From Bacteroidota bacterium (GTDB lineage: Bacteria; Bacteroidota; Bacteroidia; Chitinophagales; Chitinophagaceae), in contig JAEZGS010000001.1 of the NCBI GenBank assembly GCA_023437225.1, forward strand, positions 1 through 64,000: a stretch of 64,000 bases of DNA, given 5' to 3'. Under the pieces are notes generated by a model. It made no database searches, was not told the DNA's origin, and saw only the letters and a program-made list of their open reading frames with translations. Below, piece after piece: positions 8,198 through 14,537 of the stretch (position 1 is its first letter; every line of letters begins with the position of its first letter). Position numbers and translations under genes: made by a program.

Positions 8198-8367
8198 TGT
8201 GGAGTGATGGAATTTTAGGCAGACATGCCCTCTTGTCTCGGGGGTGAGGATAACGGGATAAATATAGTGTAATGCCGGTTTAAGAAATTAGGCCGACTGG
8301 GGTTGACCACCACTCATTGCGCTACGGCTAACCGCCTCGTGGAGGTTCGAGTCCTCCCTCTACAGCA
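8198..8367 (+). tRNA. tRNA-like RNA, class-II (Leu-like) body with ~95-nt variable arm
   Basis: The acceptor stem is TGTGGAG (8198-8204) with CTCTACA (8358-8364), seven pairs including one G-U. A Leu-like D-arm follows, ATG/CAT closing a loop that contains AGGCAGA. The anticodon stem CCCTC/GGGGG (8228-8232/8240-8244) closes the loop TTGTCTC, which would give anticodon GUC. The T-arm GGAGG-TTCGAGT-CCTCC (8341-8357) is perfect. Between anticodon arm and T-arm lie 96 bases, closed at the base by TGAGG/CCTCG (8245-8249/8335-8339), where a normal class-II arm has about 10-20. Position 37 is U, which is abnormal. No 3' CCA is encoded. It may be an unusual tRNA, a tRNA-derived regulatory RNA or a decayed gene. 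Leu is suggested by the body but Asp by the anticodon, so I assign no amino acid. Confidence 0.5.
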
Positions 8368-8380
8368 GCAAAACAAATAG

Positions 8381-8405
8381 CAGGAAGCGGAACGCGGAAT
8401 GCGGA
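8381..8405. repeat. Short GCGGAA-type array
   Basis: GGAAGCGGAACGCGGAATGCGGA is about three degenerate copies of the complement of the TTTCCGC heptamer family, sitting between the tRNA-like RNA and its terminator. Confidence 0.5.
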
Positions 8406-8432
8406 CAAGTCAGTTTACAGCAAGTAACAACG

Positions 8433-8465
8433 GTCGGATCGGAAACGGTCCGGCTGTTTAATTTT
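8433..8465 (+). terminator. Intrinsic terminator after the tRNA-like RNA
   Basis: GTCGGATCG pairs with CGGTCCGGC around a GAAA tetraloop (nine pairs with G-U), followed by TGTTTAATTTT. It ends the tRNA-like unit before the convergent gene ending at 8479. Confidence 0.65.
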
Positions 8466-8478
8466 AGGGCACTCCTTC

Positions 8479-9498
8479 TCATTTCGCTGCGTTCGTGGTT
8501 TTACGAACGGGTACTCCATCAATTAATTCCGTCAATACTTCCCTGGTGCCGGGCCTTGTATAAAGCAACACAGGCTTCCCGTCCATTGTTGCAAATGAAT
8601 AAGCGCTTAGTTCAAGTTCGAACCTTTCGCGATGTACAATGCTCCATTTGCCACCTTGAAATTTCATTACCTGCAATTCATTTCGCGTTACTTCCGCAGA
8701 TGTGCCTGGAAGATCTTTGTTCAATCCAAATGACAAAACATGAGGTACCGCGTTGATGATGAAAAGTCCCCGGCGCGCAAACATGCGTTCCATTGCACCG
8801 CGTTCGCCCAGATATTCCCAGCTTTTCCCGGTAAACTTCATGACGGAGCCGCGCTCTCCAAACTCGTACTCATCAACGAACACATAAGGAATGCCTGCGT
8901 TTACCTCAAGAACGAGTTTAAGGATCATCGAAGTAGAGAAGGATCGCTTACCCACATAATACCAGTCCTTCCCATCAAACCTCATTACTGAAGAGCCATA
9001 AGGCTTATAATCCTGGAAAGCCACATAGGGTATGTCGTTGTCAAAGTCAATGCGGATCGCCGATGCCATTTCTTTTGAAAAGCCCGGCTTGCCAACATGG
9101 ACAAATGCTTCGCCATTGAACCGCACAACGCTTATACGGTTATCTTTCGACTTATCGGCGAATGCACAGTAGAGCACTCCGTCATTGATAGCAAGCATTG
9201 AATGTATGGCTCTTGTGTCCGAAACCCCGGCAGTACCCAGATACTTCCAGTCATCGCCGTCGCCTTCGAATACAAGATGTTCGCCCGCATTTAAACAGGA
9301 TGCATAGATCTTGTCTCCGCCTGAAACCAGGTTTGTGATGCCGTATTCTTCACCTTCGTACACAAGCTTTTGAAAGCCCACCATTTCCCAATTCACCGAA
9401 GAAACAGCTGATTCAGCTGGCAATTTGAAAAATGGTTTTACTTGCGACTGCCCCGCGAAAGTCAAACAACAGCACAATACGATGAACAGTATCTTCAT
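8479..9498 (-). CDS. Secreted beta-propeller-like repeat protein
   Basis: The 339-residue protein has a signal peptide ending near GQSQ (residue 19). The rest is built from about six imperfect repeats of 45-50 residues, with recurring elements such as VMRFDGKDWYYVGKRSFS and VMKFTGKSWEYLGERG alternating with IPYVAF/IPYVFV strands. Hydrophobic-Gly-x-x-W-x-x-V/L-G strands of this kind are common in bacterial beta-propellers related to galactose-oxidase or Kelch proteins. No lipobox, catalytic site or T9SS domain is seen. Its position next to the tRNA-like RNA and an octamer array gives no functional hint. I do not recognise a characterised homologue. Confidence 0.75.
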   Translation of the reverse strand: MKILFIVLCCCLTFAGQSQVKPFFKLPAESAVSSVNWEMVGFQKLVYEGEEYGITNLVSGGDKIYASCLNAGEHLVFEGDGDDWKYLGTAGVSDTRAIHSMLAINDGVLYCAFADKSKDNRISVVRFNGEAFVHVGKPGFSKEMASAIRIDFDNDIPYVAFQDYKPYGSSVMRFDGKDWYYVGKRSFSTSMILKLVLEVNAGIPYVFVDEYEFGERGSVMKFTGKSWEYLGERGAMERMFARRGLFIINAVPHVLSFGLNKDLPGTSAEVTRNELQVMKFQGGKWSIVHRERFELELSAYSFATMDGKPVLLYTRPGTREVLTELIDGVPVRKTTNAAK

Positions 9499-9524
9499 TC
9501 AAACATTGTATTAATCTTCTTCCT

Positions 9525-9632
9525 CATTAGCATATTAGCACATTAGCACACTAGCACATTACACACGCACACTAGCACATTAGCAAACTAGCACATCCTG
9601 TATTAGCACATTAGCACACTAGCATATTAGCC
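9525..9632. repeat. Octamer tandem array, CAYTAGCA type
   Basis: About ten degenerate copies of CATTAGCA or CACTAGCA, with two interruptions (around 9560-9568 and 9595-9601), fill the whole space between two minus-strand genes. The array ends directly at the stop codon (9633-9635) of the aldo/keto reductase. The complement TGCTAATG forms another array after metH (17245-17282), and a short copy lies next to the asd stop codon. Confidence 0.9.
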
Positions 9633-10622
9633 TCACGCCAAATCCATTACCGGCTTATTTCCCAGGATATCATCGATCTTTTGCATCACGTCTATGGTCA
9701 ACATCGGCAACACTTTCAATGCTTCAAAGTTCTGCAGCAACTGCTCTTTTTTTGTAGCGCCAAGTATCGCCGTAGTTACATTCGGATTCTTTATCGTCCA
9801 GGCAATCGCCAGAGAAGCCATGCTTACTCCCAATTCCCTGGAAAAATCGACCAACTGCCTGAGCTTATCAATGCGTTCTTCCTTCATCCAACGATCTCTC
9901 AACCATTCAAATCCACTGATGCCGAGGCGTGCGCCTTCAGGCATTCCATCCAGGTATTTGCCGGTAAGAAATCCTGCGGCTAGTGGGCTCCATATCGTTG
10001 TACCCAATCCAACATTCTGATATACCGGAAGGTAATCGAGTTCAACTTTGTAGCGGTCAAACATATTGTATTGAGGCTGTTCCATCACGGGTCCAATCAA
10101 TCGGTATTGCTGTGCAACGCGATGCGCTTCCAAGATCTCTGCACCACTCCACTGGCTCGTTCCCCAATAAAGGACCTTACCCTGCTGAATAAGGTTGTGC
10201 ATCGTCCAAACAACTTCCTCAATGGGTACGCTTGTATCGGGGCGATGACAATAGTATAGATCGAGGTAATCCAATTGCATTCTCTGTAATGCTTCATCAC
10301 ATGCTTCAACCAAATGCTTGCGACTTAATCCATGTTGGTTGGGTTTATTCTCTTTGCCTCTCCAACCGAAATAAGCTTTCGATGATACCACATATGAGGA
10401 CCTGTCCCAGTTCTTCTTCTTTAATACTCTTCCCATCATTTTTTCGCTTTCACCTAATGCATAGGTTTCCGCGTTGTCGAAAAAATTAATGCCCTGTTCG
10501 TAAGCGATCCCCATCAATTCATCAGCAATGCTGTCATCGATCTGCTTATGAAACGTTACCCAACTACCAAATGATAATACGCTCAATTGTAGACCTGACC
10601 GGCCTAATCTGCGATACTCCAT
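9633..10622 (-). CDS. Aldo/keto reductase, Kv-beta/YghZ-like
   Basis: The 329-residue (beta/alpha)8 NADPH oxidoreductase carries the catalytic tetrad: Asp49 and Tyr54 in FFDNAETY, Lys82 in SSKAYF and His126 in YYCHRPD. Length, the MEYRRLGRSGLQLSVLSFGS start and YWGTSQWS place it with the AKR6/YghZ branch (potassium-channel beta-subunit-like), enzymes that reduce small aldehydes such as methylglyoxal. It follows lptC by 23 bases on the same strand and could be the last gene of that block. Its stop codon touches the octamer array. Cytosolic; the physiological substrate is unknown. Confidence 0.95.
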   Translation of the reverse strand: MEYRRLGRSGLQLSVLSFGSWVTFHKQIDDSIADELMGIAYEQGINFFDNAETYALGESEKMMGRVLKKKNWDRSSYVVSSKAYFGWRGKENKPNQHGLSRKHLVEACDEALQRMQLDYLDLYYCHRPDTSVPIEEVVWTMHNLIQQGKVLYWGTSQWSGAEILEAHRVAQQYRLIGPVMEQPQYNMFDRYKVELDYLPVYQNVGLGTTIWSPLAAGFLTGKYLDGMPEGARLGISGFEWLRDRWMKEERIDKLRQLVDFSRELGVSMASLAIAWTIKNPNVTTAILGATKKEQLLQNFEALKVLPMLTIDVMQKIDDILGNKPVMDLA

Positions 10623-10645
10623 ATGAAAATGTTTTTGTTTATTAA

Positions 10646-11215
10646 TTACTGAGGCAGACCATCGGATCCTGTCAATGCAGTACCATAGATCTTAAAGATA
10701 GTGTACTCTGAAAAATTCTGGGCTGCTGTAAGGCCTTTACCAAAGATGGTTTTGTCTTTCTGCCTTATCTGTACATCCTTATCGGTGAAAAATCTTTCCT
10801 CATGCTGATCCCACCAAAGCTCATCGGTCTTGAGCGTATCGCCCTTGAGAATGTTGATAACAACAATGCTGTCTCTCATGTAAACCTTTCGCTCATTGTC
10901 GCGATACTTCGCATACTTGGCATCAAGTATACTTTCTATTTGTGCTGCCTCATTGTAAAAATCCACGTGCAGTCGCCTGGGGAATTCAATATATGGCGAG
11001 TCGGTCTGGTAGCGCAACATGTAAGGCGATGTGAGTTTTGCTTTGATCCTTCCATCCTGGCTCATAAAGGCCTGTATATGATTTGCCTCTTCAACCCCCG
11101 TCTTCTTAGTGATGAGAGCGTCTATCTTCTTTTCATCGTTCTCACACCCAAGCATAAAAAAACAGCCCATACAAAGGGCTGCTATAAACATCATATACTT
11201 TTTACCGTAGATCAT
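10646..11215 (-). CDS. lptC: LptC-like LPS export lipoprotein
   Basis: The 189-residue protein has a hydrophobic signal peptide with lipobox MLGC (Cys24), unlike E. coli LptC, which keeps a membrane anchor. It then has a beta-rich region with alternating short strands ending near FSEYTIFKIYGTALTG, the pattern of the OstA-like jellyroll of LptC. Family role: it relays lipopolysaccharide from the LptBFG transporter to the LptA bridge. The start ATG overlaps the upstream gene's stop by one base (TAATG), which fixes the start and shows translational coupling. The order coaX, outer-membrane protein, lptC is common in Bacteroidota (from memory). Confidence 0.85.
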   Translation of the reverse strand: MIYGKKYMMFIAALCMGCFFMLGCENDEKKIDALITKKTGVEEANHIQAFMSQDGRIKAKLTSPYMLRYQTDSPYIEFPRRLHVDFYNEAAQIESILDAKYAKYRDNERKVYMRDSIVVINILKGDTLKTDELWWDQHEERFFTDKDVQIRQKDKTIFGKGLTAAQNFSEYTIFKIYGTALTGSDGLPQ

Positions 11216-12507
11216 TATTGATACTGACGTTTGATGAACCAGATATCACTTAATGTGAATCCAACAGAGAAGCGGAAAAAGTTTTCGCTTAACACATTCT
11301 CTTTGTTTCCGCGTCTGCCGAATTCTAATGAAGTATTGATCACCGAATGTTGATTTGTGTATTGTGCCCGTCGCATCGGCAATCCAGCACCAAACGTGAT
11401 GGCATATGTAGGCAGGTCCTTATCAACATTGATATAATCCTTACCATACATGAATCCCACGCGATAAGCAACGCGGCCCCAATAGGATTTTGGGTTAAGT
11501 GCATTTGGAAGGATTTGTCCACCCACATTAAATTTCCAGCTGTCCTGAACACGGTCGGTCTCATTGAAGAAACGGAACTCCGACCATTTTTGCGAGCTGT
11601 AATCTGCAGCAAACAAATATTTGTCCTTGTGTGCGATCATAAATCCGAGGCCATAAGATGTAGGATAAGTAACCTCACCCTTAACGTCAAGTATGTCTCT
11701 TACACTATCGATTCGCTGGATGCTTCCATCCTGCGAGAATTGGATGGTTTCAATTTTTTCATCGCGACTGGCACGAAGATTACGTTTCAGATTCCCGTAA
11801 GCGCCAAGTTGTAATACCGTATTTTTTGACAAACGCTGACGAAACTGAATTCCACTGTTCAGCATTAAACCTCCGTAACTGGCCTGGTAGCTATAGTTCG
11901 CGGGGAAATAAAATGTATTTGCAGAATCGGCAATGAAAAATCGCTGCGAACTAAAATCTTTCGAGCCGAACAGATAACTCACATTGAATCCAAGGCTAAA
12001 CTTTCCGACAGAAAAACCAGTACCGGTATAAACCTGGTACGAACCACCTGAACCCTCATAGATGGTACGAACGCTATCAATGCCCTCCATTCTTCCGAGC
12101 GACTGCACATTATAACTGATGCGCGTAATTGGTCGCAGGCCAATGTTCATTCCCCAGTTTCTTTTCTGGCTTAAGGGAATTCCGATCTGCACATAAGAGA
12201 TATTCGGGCTGATGCTATTGTATTTCTTTGGAGGATCGATGGTGCGAAGTGTTCTGCTATCCAGTTCGGCACCGATATCAAGCGTGGTCACTTTCAACCT
12301 CGAATAGGATGCGGGATTGACAAAGTTGACCGATTGAAAATCAAAATAAGCTGCGGAAGCACCGCCCATTCCACGGTTCAAAATATTCTGGCTTGGAACG
12401 AGATCCCCAAGGCCATATCGGGAGTAAGGACTGTTTTCTGTTTGGGCCTGCAGTAAGCTAATGCCGAGGACAAAGCTTATACCTAAGAGACTTAATTTCT
12501 TATACAT
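11215..12507 (-). CDS. Predicted outer-membrane beta-barrel protein
   Basis: I use the ATG at 12507 (430 residues), which gives the signal peptide MYKKLSLLGISFVLGISLLQAQ. A longer in-frame start at 12603 would run far into coaX. After the signal comes NSPYSRYGLGDL, a motif seen at the N-terminus of many Bacteroidota barrel proteins, then amphipathic strands rich in Tyr/Gly/Ser to the end (RFSVGFTLSDIWF). The C-terminal region resembles a strand-rich porin-like or FadL-like fold. It overlaps coaX by eight bases and lptC by one base. The function is not known; the coupling to lptC suggests a role in envelope biogenesis (inference). Confidence 0.8.
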   Translation of the reverse strand: MYKKLSLLGISFVLGISLLQAQTENSPYSRYGLGDLVPSQNILNRGMGGASAAYFDFQSVNFVNPASYSRLKVTTLDIGAELDSRTLRTIDPPKKYNSISPNISYVQIGIPLSQKRNWGMNIGLRPITRISYNVQSLGRMEGIDSVRTIYEGSGGSYQVYTGTGFSVGKFSLGFNVSYLFGSKDFSSQRFFIADSANTFYFPANYSYQASYGGLMLNSGIQFRQRLSKNTVLQLGAYGNLKRNLRASRDEKIETIQFSQDGSIQRIDSVRDILDVKGEVTYPTSYGLGFMIAHKDKYLFAADYSSQKWSEFRFFNETDRVQDSWKFNVGGQILPNALNPKSYWGRVAYRVGFMYGKDYINVDKDLPTYAITFGAGLPMRRAQYTNQHSVINTSLEFGRRGNKENVLSENFFRFSVGFTLSDIWFIKRQYQ

Positions 12508-13228
12508 TATTTTCTTCGCTGATAGCATACAGACCTTTAAAGATAAAATTAGGGTCTGCAAATATCTTGTTTTTAAGATGGTACACAAAATAGGGTCCAT
12601 CACCCCCGGTTAACACCACGTTAAAGTTCCTATACCTTTCCAGGTAATCATCAATGATCCCGTCGATCTCCCGTGCCATGCCAAGAATCACGCCACTTAA
12701 GATGTTCGTACGCGTATCATATCCGATCAATGGAAAGTTCCAGTCTTTTTCAACCAGCGGCAATTTTGCTGTATAATGGTTGAGCGATCTGAATCGCATT
12801 TCCATTCCCGGCGATATACTTCCACCAATAAATTCGCGGTTCTTGTTCACGAAATTATATGTGATGCATGTGCCCAGCCCGATGACCAGGTTGTTCTTCC
12901 CGGGGTATTGATGCACAGCTGCTGCAACGAGTGCAAGCCTGTCTGCACCGATGGTTGATGGTTTTCCAACGGGCGAAGTGAAATTCAGTTTTGAGTCGTG
13001 CGCAAGCTTATGAAACCTGCAACGATCTTTAAGAACTTGTTCAATTGCCGGATCGTGATCGATCACGGAGGAGAGAATTGCCTTTGAAGGATTGATGTCT
13101 GCAATAATGCCTTCGATCTCAGCCGGTGATCCTGATTCAAGCACCCGAATTTCATCGAGATCGCCATCATTAAAGACACCAACTTTCAACCGGGTATTGC
13201 CAAAATCAAAACAAAGGGTTCGCTGCAT
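12500..13228 (-). CDS. coaX: Type III pantothenate kinase
   Basis: The 242-residue ASKHA-fold enzyme phosphorylates pantothenate, the first step of coenzyme A synthesis. Signature segments are DFGNTR (8-13, phosphate-binding), GADRLALVAAA (pantothenate and dimer contacts), GLGTCITYN and GGSISPGMEMRF. Length is normal for the family. It heads a minus-strand block with the outer-membrane protein and lptC, overlapping the next start by eight bases. A TACCTTTC element at 13246-13253 (complement) is a probable -7 promoter, placing the transcript start about 10 bases before the ATG. Confidence 0.96.
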   Translation of the reverse strand: MQRTLCFDFGNTRLKVGVFNDGDLDEIRVLESGSPAEIEGIIADINPSKAILSSVIDHDPAIEQVLKDRCRFHKLAHDSKLNFTSPVGKPSTIGADRLALVAAAVHQYPGKNNLVIGLGTCITYNFVNKNREFIGGSISPGMEMRFRSLNHYTAKLPLVEKDWNFPLIGYDTRTNILSGVILGMAREIDGIIDDYLERYRNFNVVLTGGDGPYFVYHLKNKIFADPNFIFKGLYAISEENNV

Positions 13229-13295
13229 ACCGTGAAATAAGCGGCGAAAGGTACTTTAAAAAGAAAAAATAGAGAGAAAAAACAGCGGCTTCCAG

Positions 13296-13303
13296 TACAT
13301 TTG
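13296..13303 (+). promoter_or_regulatory. -7 promoter element of metH
   Basis: TACATTTG matches TAnnTTTG exactly. It predicts a start near 13310 and therefore a leader of about 125-130 nt before the ATG at 13438. Confidence 0.6.
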
Positions 13304-13309
13304 CACAAC

Positions 13310-13437
13310 TTCAGGCGGATTTGTTTATTGTTCGGCCACATTCCCGAGGGGAAAACAGAACTAATAAACGTTACAGGAACCGGCAGGCTTCTCCACGTTT
13401 AGTACGACAAACAAGTCTACCTGCACATAATTACATT
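13310..13437 (+). promoter_or_regulatory. Structured 5' leader of split metH
   Basis: The leader holds a perfect hairpin, TTCCC-GAG-GGGAA (13341-13353), and a second structure, GCAGG (13383-13387) with CCTGC (13420-13424), enclosing an inner GTTT/AAAC pair (13397-13400/13409-13412). Between them is TTACAGGAACCGGCAGG, which has a loose likeness to the B12 box, but the rest of a cobalamin riboswitch core is not recognisable. A SAM-I core is also absent. Regulation by this leader is inference. Confidence 0.35.
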
Positions 13438-14499
13438 ATGAGCATCATTAACGCATTACAAAAACGAATCCTCGTGATCGATGGCGCAATGGGCACCATG
13501 ATACAGCGCTATAAGCTTAGTGAAGAGGATTATCGCGGTGAGCAATTCAGAGACTGGCATTGTGATCTTAAGGGAAACAATGATCTGCTTTGTTTAACGC
13601 AACCGCATATAATTCGCGAAATACATCTTCAATATCTCGAGGCAGGCGCAGACATCATTGAAACCAACACCTTCAATGCCCAACGCATATCCATGGCTGA
13701 TTACCAGATGGAAGAGGTTGCATTTGACATCAATGTCGCGGCTGCCCGTATTGCAAAAGAGGCAGTGCTTAAGTTTAGAGAAACTAGCGCATCGAACGAA
13801 GATAAATATGTTGCTGGCGCGATAGGGCCGATGAATAAAACGTTGTCTTTATCACCTGACGTAAACAATCCAGGTTACCGATCCGTTACGTTCAATGAGG
13901 TGGTAGATGCTTACTATGAGCAGGTACGCGGACTTGTTGAAGGTGGGGTGGACTTGTTGCTTATTGAAACAATCTTTGATACACTCAATGCCAAGGCAGC
14001 GATTTTTGCGATCAAAAAATATTTCCGCGAAAGTGGAAGGGAAGAGTTGCCGATCATGATCAGCGGGACGATCACAGATGCCTCAGGAAGAACGTTAAGC
14101 GGTCAGACCCTTGAAGCGTTTTATGTTTCGGTAATGCATGCACGGCCAATAAGCATTGGCCTCAACTGCGCGCTTGGTGCAGCACAGATGCGTCCGCATA
14201 TTGAAGAGCTCAGCCAGATCGCGGCATGTTATACATCAGCATATCCAAATGCAGGATTACCCAACGCGATGGGTGAGTACGATGAACATCCGGAAGACAC
14301 AGCACATTTTATTGAAGAATGGGCGAAGGAAGGTTTTGTAAACATTGTAGGTGGATGCTGCGGAACTACGCCGGATCACATCAGGCATATTGCTGAACAT
14401 GTGAAGAAGATCAGTCCGCGACCGCTGCCGGAGAAAGATGTAAATGGAGAAACGGAGGAGCGGAGAATCGGAGAAACGGAGAAACAGAGAAACGGATAA
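13438..14499 (+). CDS. metH: Methionine synthase, homocysteine-binding half (split MetH)
   Basis: The ATG at 13438 (MSIINALQKRILVIDGAMGTM) is the start; the frame opens upstream with TTG only. The 353-residue protein is the homocysteine methyltransferase barrel of cobalamin-dependent methionine synthase. It has DGAMGTM at the N-terminus and the zinc ligands in GLNCALGA and GGCCGTTPDHI. Remaining MetH domains are encoded by the next gene, in another frame, a split also known from other Bacteroidota. The last 18 or so residues (NGETEERRIGETEKQRNG) are translated from an octamer tandem array, and the stop TAA arises from a G-to-T variant of the unit. They follow the natural end of the domain and are probably a neutral tail. 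Confidence 0.93.
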   Translation: MSIINALQKRILVIDGAMGTMIQRYKLSEEDYRGEQFRDWHCDLKGNNDLLCLTQPHIIREIHLQYLEAGADIIETNTFNAQRISMADYQMEEVAFDINVAAARIAKEAVLKFRETSASNEDKYVAGAIGPMNKTLSLSPDVNNPGYRSVTFNEVVDAYYEQVRGLVEGGVDLLLIETIFDTLNAKAAIFAIKKYFRESGREELPIMISGTITDASGRTLSGQTLEAFYVSVMHARPISIGLNCALGAAQMRPHIEELSQIAACYTSAYPNAGLPNAMGEYDEHPEDTAHFIEEWAKEGFVNIVGGCCGTTPDHIRHIAEHVKKISPRPLPEKDVNGETEERRIGETEKQRNG

Positions 14500-14533
14500 A
14501 CAGAGCATTTAGCATTTAGCATTTAGCATTTCA
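14446..14533 (+). repeat. GGAGAAAC octamer array running out of metH, then CATTTAG heptamers
   Basis: Seven octamers of the GGAGAAAC type (14446-14501) overlap the 3' end of the first metH gene and encode its C-terminus and stop codon. Then four heptamers of the CATTTAG type (14506-14533) extend to five bases before the ATG of the second metH gene. The octamer is the same as in the arrays at 7.49-7.54 kb and, complemented, at 17.33-17.41 kb. Confidence 0.92.
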
Positions 14534-14537
14534 TATT

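Noticed and set aside
8198..8367. Group I intron in a tRNA-Leu, or a tmRNA
   Set aside because: The insert of about 96 nt is too short for a group I core and no 3' anticodon half fits after it. A tmRNA would lack the anticodon arm and carry a tag ORF and a G3-U70 pair; here the G-U is at the fourth pair.
12508..12603. Longer start for the outer-membrane protein
   Set aside because: It would overlap coaX by about 100 bases and bury the signal peptide; ATG 12507 gives an N-terminal signal peptide.
13310..13437. Known cobalamin or SAM riboswitch upstream of metH
   Set aside because: Only a B12-box-like stretch is present. The rest of the conserved cobalamin core and the SAM-I/SAM-II cores are not found, so I report only a structured leader.
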